64,000 bases of DNA from Acholeplasmatales bacterium (GTDB lineage: Bacteria; Bacillota_I; Bacilli_A; Izemoplasmatales; Izemoplasmataceae): the NCBI GenBank assembly GCA_007694145.1, contig RECF01000062.1, forward strand, positions 1-64,000. Reading direction: 5' to 3'. Shown piece after piece: positions 57,244-64,000 of the stretch (positions are counted from its first letter, which is position 1; the number at the start of each line of letters is the position of its first letter). The notes beneath the pieces were generated by a model. It was not told where the DNA came from and did not search any database. It saw nothing but the letters and a program-made list of their open reading frames with translations. The position numbers and the translations under genes are program-made.

Positions 57244-58344
57244 ATGCCCTTATCTGCTGGAATCATCGGTTTGCCCAACGTCGGCAAATCCACGGTATTC
57301 AATGCTTTGACGCGCGCTGAAGTGCTTGCGGCCAATTATCCGTTTTCCACCCTCGAACCCAATGTCGGCACCGTTGTCGTACCCGATGAACGTCTAGAGC
57401 GTCTTGCAAGCATGCTCAATCCTGCGAAGACCATCCCAACGACGGTGGAGTTCACCGATATCGCCGGTCTTGTCAAGGGTGCAAGCAAAGGGGAGGGGCT
57501 TGGCAACCAGTTTTTGGCCCATATCCGGAATGTCGATGCCGTCATCCATGTTTTACGCTGCTTTGAAGATGGCGATGTCAGCCATGTCGACGGAACGGTT
57601 GACCCGGTCCGGGATATGGATACGGTCTTAAGTGAGCTGATGCTTGCCGATTTAGACACCGCGCAAAAACGATTGCCGAAAATTGAAAAAAAGGCATGGC
57701 TCAAGGTCGATGTCGACATCACCCGTGAGTACGAGGTACTCATGGCTGTTCGCGACTGCCTTCTTGAAGGCAAGCCGGTCTCCTCACTCCCCCTCAACGC
57801 CTTTGAAGAAGCGGTAATCAAACCGTATGGTTTCCTGACCGCCAAACCAGTCTTGTACTTGTGCAATGTCTCCGAAGAAGATTTTCTTGAAAACCGGATC
57901 AACAACCATGTACAAGCTGTACTAGATGCCGTCACGGATCATGGCACAACGGCGATTTTGAGTGCGAAGTTCGAGGATGACCTGGCCGATTTAGACGGTG
58001 AAGAACAACAGTTTTATCTCGCTGATTTCGGGTTGGATAAAAGCGGTCTTTCGGCGTTGATCGAGGCGACATACGCCCTGCTTGGGTTGGCGACATTCTT
58101 CACGACGGAGTCGTCGATTTTACGTGCATGGACGTTTCGGCAAGGGTTGACAGCCCCTGCTTGTGCAGGGATTATCCACAGCGATTTTGAGCGCGGTTTT
58201 ATCCGCGCTGAAACCATTCACTGTGAGGTATTGTTTACCGTTGGCACGCTCACAAAAGCCAAAGAAACCGGTCAGATTCGTTCCGAAGGGAAAAACTATA
58301 TCGTTCGGGACGGCGATGTCATCTTGTTCCGCTTCAACGTCTAG
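57244..58344 (+). CDS. ychF: Ribosome-associated ATPase YchF (Obg family)
   Basis: OLA1/YchF P-loop protein that binds ribosomes and prefers ATP. 366 residues: GLPNVGKSTVFNALT at about 8-22, switch DIAGLVKGASKGEGLGNQFL (in pieces), G4 replaced by NVSEED as in the ATP-preferring family, and a C-terminal TGS-like domain. GAGGAGG-like site before the ATG. In Bacillus it lies directly before rpsF-ssb-rpsR; here three genes intervene. Confidence 0.96.
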   Translation: MPLSAGIIGLPNVGKSTVFNALTRAEVLAANYPFSTLEPNVGTVVVPDERLERLASMLNPAKTIPTTVEFTDIAGLVKGASKGEGLGNQFLAHIRNVDAVIHVLRCFEDGDVSHVDGTVDPVRDMDTVLSELMLADLDTAQKRLPKIEKKAWLKVDVDITREYEVLMAVRDCLLEGKPVSSLPLNAFEEAVIKPYGFLTAKPVLYLCNVSEEDFLENRINNHVQAVLDAVTDHGTTAILSAKFEDDLADLDGEEQQFYLADFGLDKSGLSALIEATYALLGLATFFTTESSILRAWTFRQGLTAPACAGIIHSDFERGFIRAETIHCEVLFTVGTLTKAKETGQIRSEGKNYIVRDGDVILFRFNV

Positions 58345-58355
58345 AGGAGGATTGT

Positions 58356-58826
58356 ATGCTTTTACAGTATGTTTCGCTGATACTACTCATGTTTTTTATC
58401 ACATTTTTTGCCGGTGTCTTCTGGAAGTACATCCGGACTAAAACCGTTGTGCCACAAAAAATGTTCAGCTATAAACAAGGCGGGTTGTTTGAACACTACA
58501 TCATCGTGGGAACCCTCACGGTGCTCATCATCTTTTTGCACCTTGCCTTTGATCTTTCTCCATTTGGTGAGAATATCTTGAACCGCGTGATCAGTATCCT
58601 GACCCTTGCCGGTGTCGGATACGCTTTTCTCGTGTTCATCTTCATTTTCATGTTTTACCTTATCGCGGTGATTTACACCAAAATTGTGAAGATTGAAGAT
58701 CGACAAGCTTTTTTCGGTCGACACAACGACCGGATTGTCACGACCGCGATGATTCTGTCCGCAATTTTGATGGTGCCTGTGCTAATCATCGGCATCCTAC
58801 AGCTATTGGGTGTCATCGGAACATAA
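58356..58826 (+). CDS. Membrane protein, function unknown
   Basis: 156 residues with four predicted helices (about 3-23, 47-66, 80-108, 129-152) and a polar stretch KIEDRQAFFGRHNDR before the last. Resembles small DUF3899-like membrane proteins of Bacillota/Mollicutes, but I cannot confirm the family. GAGGAGG overlaps the ychF stop, so it is translated from the same transcript. Confidence 0.65.
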   Translation: MLLQYVSLILLMFFITFFAGVFWKYIRTKTVVPQKMFSYKQGGLFEHYIIVGTLTVLIIFLHLAFDLSPFGENILNRVISILTLAGVGYAFLVFIFIFMFYLIAVIYTKIVKIEDRQAFFGRHNDRIVTTAMILSAILMVPVLIIGILQLLGVIGT

Positions 58827-58875
58827 ACTGCGGCTACGAACCGTGTATCCCCTTTAAAGAATGGAGGCATCTATG

Positions 58876-60096
58876 ATGCAGGCCACGATTATTACCCTTG
58901 GTGAGGAACTGTTGAGTGGTCAAACCGTCAACACCAACCTTGCCCATATCGCCCAAGCGTTGAAAAGTATCGGTATTGAGACGCGGCGGGCCGTCACCAT
59001 CGGCGACTCAGAGCCGATGATTCAAACCGAACTGAAACGCCTTGATACGCCACTGATTATCCTGACGGGTGGACTCGGGCCCACCCACGATGACCTAACG
59101 AAAGAAGGTGTTTGCCGTTATTACGGCTTGCCACTCGTCTTGCATCATGAGTCGTTGTCAAGGATCCGAAATTACTTCGCAAAACTCGGTAAAGACATGG
59201 CCGACAGCAACACGAAACAAGCGTATTTCCCGGCGGATGCCATCATATTGCCCAATCGTTTCGGGACGGCACCCGGGGCTATTTTCGAGGCGGAGGAGCG
59301 CACCATTGTCCTTTTGCCCGGTCCACCAAGTGAAATGCAACCCATGTTTGTGCAGGTGCTCGATTATTTGCAAGGGCGATTTTCAACAGATCCCCGCCAT
59401 GAGGCCGGGTATTTGCTTGTAGGCATCGGTGAATCCGACATGGAATCAAAACTGCAGGCGTTTTATGCGGAACATGCCGATGTCGATGTAGCGTCTTACG
59501 CCAATTTGGCTGAAATCCGTTATCTCTTCAAGAGCGATAATCCAGAGGCGCTTGAGAAGGCTATGGATGCATTCAGGTTAATCGCCGACCGCTATATTGT
59601 CGGTCCACACGACAAGACACTAGAACAGCGGGTCGTTGAGACCCTCATGCACCAGGAAAAAACAATCAGTTTCGCCGAATCGTGCACCGCCGGACTTGCG
59701 GCGGGTCGTCTTGTGAATGTCCCTGATGCCTCCAAAGTGTTTCGCGAATCCTATGTGCTTTATGACAATGCATCCAAGATGAAACAACTCGGTGTCCATG
59801 GAACTGTGATTGAACGGTTTGGCGCCGTGAGCGATGCGTGCGTCTATGAGCTGGCCTATCACCTTGCCCAGCGTACCGACTGCGACATCGCCTTGAGTAT
59901 TTCCGGGATTGCCGGTCCTTCAGGGGGTACAGCGGTCAAACCCGTGGGAACGGTCTATTTCGGTGTCCATCATGAAGGGAAGACCAAGACACGACACAAG
60001 GTGTTTTCCGGTGATCGACAGATGATTCGCCATAAAGCTGTCGTGCACGGCCTCTATCTTGTCCTGAAAGCGCTCATGCATGAAGACACGGATTGA
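58876..60096 (+). CDS. cinA: CinA-family protein (MoCF domain plus NMN deamidase)
   Basis: Two-domain protein of 406 residues: N-terminal molybdopterin-binding-like domain with TLGEELLSGQTVNTN and GGLGPTHDDLTKEGV, C-terminal PncC domain with SFAESCTAGLAAGRL and SISGIAGPSGGTAVKPVGTV. In other bacteria it acts on ADP-ribose and nicotinamide mononucleotide and is competence-inducible in streptococci. GGAGG at 58863-58867 fits ATG 58876 (or 58873); the earlier ATG at 58861 lies in the site. Overlaps the next gene by 17 bases. Confidence 0.93.
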   Translation: MQATIITLGEELLSGQTVNTNLAHIAQALKSIGIETRRAVTIGDSEPMIQTELKRLDTPLIILTGGLGPTHDDLTKEGVCRYYGLPLVLHHESLSRIRNYFAKLGKDMADSNTKQAYFPADAIILPNRFGTAPGAIFEAEERTIVLLPGPPSEMQPMFVQVLDYLQGRFSTDPRHEAGYLLVGIGESDMESKLQAFYAEHADVDVASYANLAEIRYLFKSDNPEALEKAMDAFRLIADRYIVGPHDKTLEQRVVETLMHQEKTISFAESCTAGLAAGRLVNVPDASKVFRESYVLYDNASKMKQLGVHGTVIERFGAVSDACVYELAYHLAQRTDCDIALSISGIAGPSGGTAVKPVGTVYFGVHHEGKTKTRHKVFSGDRQMIRHKAVVHGLYLVLKALMHEDTD

Positions 60097-60802
60097 CAAA
60101 ACAACCCGTAACGGTCTTGAAGTGCTCACCTACCGACCCGATACACCTGCACGGCTTTTGTTTTTGCAACATGGTATCCGCTCAAAAAAAGACAGCCCGA
60201 TGCAGCTGCTTGGGGTTTCGCTAGCACGGCTTGGCTACGAAGTGGTCGGCATCGATGCCTACAAGCACGGCAGTCGGGCCGAAGAACCGTTTAAAAGCGG
60301 CCACCCCGACCTGTGTGAGCTCGCCACGATGGAAGTCGTCGAGCGGACAGCACAAGAGATTGAACAACTCTATGCCCAGCATTACCAGGACCGCTACGCC
60401 AGCTTTGACATCGTGGGCGTTTCCATGGGTGGCTTGATTGCCTACTTGCTTTCCACACTGACAAACAGACTGGATACGCTGGTGGCCCTCATCAGCAGCC
60501 CCCGCTTTCTTGAGGCAGCCGAACACACCTTTCCTCCGGAAAAACAAGTGTTGTATCCTGAAGAAACAGCAAAGAGCCGGGCCAAAGTTATAGCGCTTGA
60601 CCCCTCAAGTCGTCCCGATGCGATGCAGTACCGGCGGCTGATTATGCTTAACGGCGCGGACGATCCCGTCATTCCCGCTTCGCAAAGCGAATCCTTCCTG
60701 CTTGAGAACCCCCACCGCAACATCCTCTTTCAAACGTTCCCCACCGCCCATAAAATTTCTGTCGAGATGCACGAAGCCCTTTTGTCGCTGTTGAGTGTCT
60801 AA
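60080..60802 (+). CDS. Alpha/beta hydrolase
   Basis: 240 residues: oxyanion-region LLFLQHGI near 26-33, nucleophile elbow GVSMGG near 113-118, acid in NGADDPVIPA and a late His in TAHKIS: a full catalytic triad can be assigned. Resembles YitV-like dienelactone-hydrolase-type esterases; substrate unknown. Starts inside the end of cinA with a poor ribosome-binding site, suggesting coupling. Confidence 0.82.
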   Translation: MKTRIDKTTRNGLEVLTYRPDTPARLLFLQHGIRSKKDSPMQLLGVSLARLGYEVVGIDAYKHGSRAEEPFKSGHPDLCELATMEVVERTAQEIEQLYAQHYQDRYASFDIVGVSMGGLIAYLLSTLTNRLDTLVALISSPRFLEAAEHTFPPEKQVLYPEETAKSRAKVIALDPSSRPDAMQYRRLIMLNGADDPVIPASQSESFLLENPHRNILFQTFPTAHKISVEMHEALLSLLSV

Positions 60803-60816
60803 CCTGTTTAAAATGG

Positions 60817-60845
60817 TTTACAACCATGCAGTGATATGATATAAT
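60817..60845 (+). promoter_or_regulatory. Promoter and leader of rpsF-ssb-rpsR
   Basis: TTTACA, 17-base spacer, TGATATAAT (perfect extended -10). The roughly 70-base leader that follows contains GTGAGC/GCTCGC and GCTGC-GCAA-GCAGC hairpins and a CACCG; S6-S18 is known to bind rpsF leaders with a CCG bulge in many bacteria, so an autoregulatory element is plausible. Confidence 0.75.
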
Positions 60846-60922
60846 GATACACCGTGAGCAGAACGCTCGCGTCTTTTCCTTGCTGCGCAAGCAGCCATCA
60901 GACCACAAGGAGGTATACACAC

Positions 60923-61210
60923 ATGACCAAGTATGAAATCATGTTTATCATCCGTCCGACCACACCTGAAGAAACGCGACAAGCCTTGATTGAAGAGTTT
61001 CAAAACATCTTCACATCACGCGATTCTGAAGTGGTCAAAGTTGATACATGGGGTCTTCGGGACATGGCCTACGAAATCCAAAAACATCGAAAAGGTTACT
61101 ACGTTGTGATGGATGTCAAAGCCACTGAAGAAGCGCGAGCCGAGTTCGACCGCGTCATCGCACTTCGTGAAGATGTTATCCGTCATATCATGATCAAAGA
61201 CGTCCGCTAG
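60923..61210 (+). CDS. rpsF: 30S ribosomal protein S6
   Basis: Platform protein that binds with S18. 95 residues, ferredoxin-like; TKYEIMFIIRP start, the WGLRDMAYEIQKHRKGYYVVMD core (in pieces WGLRDMAY, KGYYVV). AAGGAGGT sets ATG 60923; the frame extends upstream through the leader. Confidence 0.97.
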   Translation: MTKYEIMFIIRPTTPEETRQALIEEFQNIFTSRDSEVVKVDTWGLRDMAYEIQKHRKGYYVVMDVKATEEARAEFDRVIALREDVIRHIMIKDVR

Positions 61211-61222
61211 AAAGGTGATAGT

Positions 61223-61696
61223 ATGATCAACCGAGCAGTGCTTGTTGGTCGCTTGACCAAAGATCCCGAACTGAGACATACGGCCAACGATATTCCTGTG
61301 GCGACCTTTACTTTGGCCGTCAACCGCCCATTTTCCAATCAAAGCGGCGAGCGTGAAGCCGATTTCATTCCCTGTGTCGTCTGGCGTCGTCAAGCCGAGA
61401 CTGTTGAACGCTTCTTGTCAAAAGGGAGTCTCGTCGGTGTCGAAGGCCGGATTCAAACAAGGAGTTACGACGATCAAGACGGCAACCGTAAATATATCAC
61501 GGAAATTGTCGCCGACAGTGTCCAATTTCTTGAAACTAGGGCAATGAGCGAACAATCTTCTTCAGACGCTCCGCCCCCACAAGAACCCAAGCGGTATGAA
61601 TCCCGCAATGAACCACGCAAGCAAGAAAACAAAGAGCAAACCAAACAAGATCGCATCCCTGATGTCAGCATCAGCGAAGACGACCTGCCATTCTAA
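61223..61696 (+). CDS. ssb: Single-stranded DNA-binding protein
   Basis: Coats single-stranded DNA and recruits repair proteins. 157 residues: OB fold (about 1-110) starting [18 protein letters not shown], a disordered Pro/Gln/Lys-rich linker, and the interaction tip EDDLPF at the C terminus. GAAAGGTGAT precedes the ATG. Standard rpsF-ssb-rpsR setting. Confidence 0.97.
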   Translation: MINRAVLVGRLTKDPELRHTANDIPVATFTLAVNRPFSNQSGEREADFIPCVVWRRQAETVERFLSKGSLVGVEGRIQTRSYDDQDGNRKYITEIVADSVQFLETRAMSEQSSSDAPPPQEPKRYESRNEPRKQENKEQTKQDRIPDVSISEDDLPF

Positions 61697-61711
61697 AAAA
61701 GGAGGCTTATC

Positions 61712-61945
61712 ATGGCTCGATACAACTCATTCCGCAAACGTCGGAAAAAAGTATGCTATTTCACTGAAAATAAAATCGACTACATCGATTATAAAGACGC
61801 TGATACACTGAGACGGTTCATCTCCGACCGGGGCAAAATTTTGCCCAAGCGCGTCACCGGAACCAAAGCTGGTTATCAGAAAAAACTGAGCGTTGCCATC
61901 AAACGCGCCCGTCACATGGCGCTGCTCCCCTTCGTCAAAGACTGA
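61712..61945 (+). CDS. rpsR: 30S ribosomal protein S18
   Basis: Platform protein, partner of S6. 77 residues; RRKKVCYF near 10-17, [19 protein letters not shown] and [11 protein letters not shown]. Only one Cys (Cys15), i.e. the zinc-free form. AAAGGAGG precedes the ATG; the operon ends here, without rplI or dnaB. Confidence 0.97.
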   Translation: MARYNSFRKRRKKVCYFTENKIDYIDYKDADTLRRFISDRGKILPKRVTGTKAGYQKKLSVAIKRARHMALLPFVKD

Positions 61946-61950
61946 TTTTA

Positions 61951-61990
61951 AACACCACACCGTGTCGAGGATACGATGTGGTGTTTTTTG
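61951..61990 (+). terminator. Terminator after rpsR
   Basis: AACACCACA / TGTGGTGTT with an inner CGTGT/ATACG continuation, then six T. Very strong. Confidence 0.93.
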
Positions 61991-62012
61991 GTAGCCTTGA
62001 CCGATTTCGGCA

Positions 62013-62041
62013 TTGAGGTTTTTGGTGAAACACGTTAAAAT
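62013..62041 (+). promoter_or_regulatory. Promoter of corA
   Basis: TTGAGG, 17-base spacer, TAAAAT. No M-box-like magnesium leader: only about 25 bases separate the predicted start from the gene. Confidence 0.6.
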
Positions 62042-62072
62042 AAGAGTAAGTCACAACCGTTGGGGTGGTGTC

Positions 62073-63077
62073 ATGTTCAACCGTTTTCGCACAAAAAAAC
62101 CAGTCTATACCGGCAAGCATGCGGATGTGCCAACGCGCATTACGCATTATCATTATGATGCGGCGACATTAAAAATGTCCAACAGTTTCAAGCCATTGCC
62201 GCTAGCGAAACATTATATCGAAGTGGTGGGCCTCAATGACATTGACAAAGTCAGTTCGCTCAAGTCCTATATTGACGTTGACAACCTGATGATGGAAGAT
62301 GTTTTCAATGTCCGCCAGCGCAACAAAATCGAATGGCGCGACGGCATCCTCTTTGGTGTGTTTCATATGAACAAGCTTCAAAACGGTGCCATCAAAGACG
62401 ATTACATGAGCTTGATCATGACACAGGACACGCTCGTGACTTTTCATGAAACGCCACCGTTCTTTAAGGAAGCCGTACACAGTCTTTTTGAAACAGACCT
62501 GACTTTGCGGCAGGCCACCGTGGATTACATCATGTATCTCATCTTAGACATGATTACCGACGGCCATCTTGATGTCTACGATTTTCTCGATGAGCAAGCG
62601 AGTGTCGTTGAAGCGGTGTTGCTCGAATCGGGGAAAGTCGAGCAAGAGACGTTTTATCATCTGCGCAAGCAGTTTCTGAAACTGAAACAATGCGTCACCC
62701 CGACGCTTGAACAACTCAATCGTACCCTCAACAAGAACACGCAACTGTTTCATCCTGACAATCAACCATACTTTGATGACTTGCAGGATCATTTGTTGCG
62801 TCTTGACAATCACTTGTCACAAGAACGTGAACTCATGCGTCACCTGCTCGACCTTCACATCAACAATCAATCGAATCGCTTGAACCGGATTATGACAACC
62901 CTGACGCTTTTTTCCGCCTTGTTCATACCCCTTACATTTTTGACAGGCTTTTTTGGGATGAACTTCGTACATTTTGATATTTTGGCTTATGAACACGCTC
63001 TGGCGGTCTTTATCGGTGCTTGTTTCCTCGTGGCGCTGTTCATGTTTTGGTTGTTCAAGCGGATGAAATGGTTTTAA
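62073..63077 (+). CDS. corA: CorA-family magnesium/divalent cation channel
   Basis: Pentameric inner-membrane channel for Mg2+ (or Co2+/Ni2+). 334 residues: a large N-terminal cytosolic alpha/beta and stalk-helix domain, then two membrane helices at the C terminus with the GMN selectivity motif in FFGMNF between them and a basic end (KRMKWF). ATG 62073 with GGGGTGG upstream is preferred to the longer frame from 62013, which would start in the promoter. Confidence 0.93.
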   Translation: MFNRFRTKKPVYTGKHADVPTRITHYHYDAATLKMSNSFKPLPLAKHYIEVVGLNDIDKVSSLKSYIDVDNLMMEDVFNVRQRNKIEWRDGILFGVFHMNKLQNGAIKDDYMSLIMTQDTLVTFHETPPFFKEAVHSLFETDLTLRQATVDYIMYLILDMITDGHLDVYDFLDEQASVVEAVLLESGKVEQETFYHLRKQFLKLKQCVTPTLEQLNRTLNKNTQLFHPDNQPYFDDLQDHLLRLDNHLSQERELMRHLLDLHINNQSNRLNRIMTTLTLFSALFIPLTFLTGFFGMNFVHFDILAYEHALAVFIGACFLVALFMFWLFKRMKWF

Positions 63078-63103
63078 AAAAAGTACGCATCGGCGTACTT
63101 TTT
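63078..63103. terminator. Bidirectional terminator between corA and the transporter gene
   Basis: AAAAAGTACGC-ATCG-GCGTACTTTTT, 11-bp perfect hairpin between convergent genes. Confidence 0.93.
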
Positions 63104-63105
63104 CA

Positions 63106-63804
63106 TTACAGATCGATAGGTTTGATGCGTGTCATCGCATAAACGAACGGTGTATCGATTAAGGCGACAATCAACTTAATTAAATAGGTTGTCAGGATGA
63201 TGTCGATCAAGATGGGCGTCTCAAGGACACCGAGAAAGGCAATGGGGACAAATATCAGTGAGTCTACAAGCTGACTGACAGCGGTGGAACCGATATTACG
63301 GATGTACAACCTGCGTTGTCCGGGGAAACGTTGCCGGATTTTTTGAAACAGGTGCACATCGAGCAACTGGCTGATGAGATAGGCCGTCAAACTGGCCAGC
63401 GCGACCCGTAAAAAGCTGAAATCCTGAAAGTTGAAAGCGAATAGAAATGCCAAAGCATCATGGGCTTCATCCCCTTCAGCCGGCTGAAACCACACCGCAA
63501 ACTGCATGATGATCAGCGCACTCAATAACGTAAAGAAACCAATGAAAACAGAGCGTCTTGCGACTTTTAAGCCATACTTCTCACTCAAGGTATCGGTGGC
63601 AAGAAAAATCGACCCAAAGGTGATGTTGCCCAAAGTGGCCGTCAATCCGAATAACTCAACGAGTTTTAGTACCTGGATGTTGGCCAGCACGGTGCCGGTT
63701 GCAATCCAGACAATCAGACCCGTCTTGCCAAACAGCTTGTATGCGGCTGTCATCAGGGCGAAATTAGTCAATGCAAATAAAAACCAAATCCATTCATTGC
63801 TCAT
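63106..63804 (-). CDS. yhhQ: Queuosine precursor transporter, YhhQ/VUT_1 family
   Basis: Integral membrane importer of queuine or preQ0/preQ1 for queuosine modification of tRNA. 232 residues, about six helices; ITFGSIFLATDTLSEKYG and the C-terminal GSTAVSQLVDSLIFVPIAF are typical of the family, including the conserved Asp residues. With AGGAGG seven bases upstream the start is ATG 63804 (the longer frame runs to 63891 across the riboswitch). A preQ1-I-like riboswitch in the leader supports the substrate, so this organism probably salvages rather than makes the precursor. Confidence 0.93.
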   Translation of the reverse strand: MSNEWIWFLFALTNFALMTAAYKLFGKTGLIVWIATGTVLANIQVLKLVELFGLTATLGNITFGSIFLATDTLSEKYGLKVARRSVFIGFFTLLSALIIMQFAVWFQPAEGDEAHDALAFLFAFNFQDFSFLRVALASLTAYLISQLLDVHLFQKIRQRFPGQRRLYIRNIGSTAVSQLVDSLIFVPIAFLGVLETPILIDIILTTYLIKLIVALIDTPFVYAMTRIKPIDL

Positions 63805-63811
63805 GGTCAAG

Positions 63812-63850
63812 CCTCCTAGTTTTGATAGCGCAGGATGGTTTCGAACTGCG
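63812..63850 (-). promoter_or_regulatory. preQ1-I-like riboswitch
   Basis: On the minus strand: stem CGCAG (63850-63846) / CTGCG (63833-63829), a 12-base loop TTCGAAACCATC, then an A-rich tail CTATCAAAACTA running into the AGGAGG ribosome-binding site (63817-63812). Stem size, loop length and AAAACTA tail follow the preQ1-I class; loop ACC can pair with GG of the ribosome-binding site, so preQ1 would block translation of the transporter. The element sits immediately after the predicted transcription start. Confidence 0.82.
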
Positions 63851-63862
63851 TGATTCTGGGCT

Positions 63863-63891
63863 ATTGTAGCGTGAATGCGAGGATTTGTCAA
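63863..63891 (-). promoter_or_regulatory. Promoter of the queuosine transporter gene
   Basis: Minus strand: TTGACA (63891-63886), 17-base spacer, TACAAT (63868-63863). Confidence 0.85.
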
Positions 63892-63931
63892 CGCCCATGA
63901 AGTCGGGAGTGTTTTTTTCTGTCGGGCGGTA

Positions 63932-63940
63932 TGGTATAAT
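63932..63940 (+). promoter_or_regulatory. Extended -10 promoter for the last gene
   Basis: TGGTATAAT 30 bases before the GTG at 63971; no good -35. Confidence 0.6.
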
Positions 63941-63970
63941 AGCTTAAGTCAAACACGATGGGGTGAAACT

Positions 63971-64000
63971 GTGGGAAAACGCGCTGGTATCATGACAAGC
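63971..64000 (+). CDS. Start of a gene cut by the window edge (possibly 6-phosphofructokinase)
   Basis: Ten codons, MGKRAGIMTS, from a GTG start with GGGGTG six bases upstream and an extended -10 promoter before it. KRxGxxTS resembles the N terminus of PfkA (KRIGVLTSGGD); ten residues cannot settle it. Confidence 0.35.
   Translation, partial: MGKRAGIMTS

Noticed and set aside
61991-62072. M-box magnesium riboswitch before corA
   Set aside because: The leader is only about 25 bases after the predicted start, far too short.
1-64000. Mobile elements, CRISPR arrays, tRNA or rRNA genes, toxin-antitoxin pairs
   Set aside because: No transposase, integrase, direct-repeat array or cloverleaf-like sequence was seen; intergenic spaces are short and accounted for by promoters, leaders and terminators.

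Overview
The window is about 64 kb of a bacterial chromosome, read almost entirely on the + strand; only an ABC permease/lipoprotein pair (3.2-4.9 kb) and a queuosine-precursor transporter (63.1-63.8 kb) are on the minus strand. The genes point to Bacillota, class Bacilli in the broad sense: zinc-type S14 and L33, an ECF energising module next to truA, Mini-RNase III, RicT, a SigH-like sigma factor in front of rpmG-secE-nusG, AGGAGG ribosome-binding sites, L10- and L13-type leaders and Gram-positive promoters. A mid-range G+C by eye, a long three-helix SecE, surface lipoproteins and loss of several small genes suggest a lineage near the Mollicutes/Erysipelotrichia (Izemoplasma- or Acholeplasma-like) rather than a classical Bacillus; that placement is inference. 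TGA acts as stop and Trp is TGG, so the standard bacterial code applies.

Layout. 0-3.2 kb: arginine deiminase operon arcA-arcB-arcC (ATP from arginine). 3.2-5.6 kb: lipoprotein plus permease of an NMT1/SsuA-type importer, divergent from a Crp/Fnr-family regulator with a candidate operator between them. 5.6-20.1 kb: one long S10-spc-alpha superoperon (rpsJ to rplQ, with secY, adk, map, infA, rpmJ, rpoA). 20.1-24.3 kb: a small membrane protein and ecfA1-ecfA2-ecfT-truA, where TruA carries an extra N-terminal domain. 24.4-30.4 kb: tmk-holB-ricT-trmN6-rsmI-metG. 30.4-36.4 kb: rplM-rpsI, gltX, a cold-shock gene, cysS-mrnC-rlmB and a sigH-like gene. 36.4-52.8 kb: rpmG-secE-nusG, rplK-rplA, rplJ-rplL, an rsmC-like pseudogene, rpoB-rpoC, rpsL-rpsG-fusA and tuf. 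53-60.8 kb: a second EF-G-like GTPase, tatD, a lipid-anchored trypsin/PDZ protease, ychF, a membrane protein, cinA and an alpha/beta hydrolase. 60.9-64 kb: rpsF-ssb-rpsR, corA, the transporter behind a preQ1-I-like riboswitch, and the first ten codons of a further gene.

Together this is a dense information-processing region: ribosome, RNA polymerase, Sec translocon, tRNA charging and RNA modification, flanked by small metabolic and transport modules. I see no mobile element, CRISPR array, tRNA or rRNA gene. The least routine features are the NTF2-like/TruA fusion, the in-frame nonsense codon in the rsmC-like gene, the three-helix SecE, the EF-G paralogue lacking the catalytic His, the divergent SigH-like factor, the riboswitch, and a reshuffled order of gene blocks relative to Bacillus.
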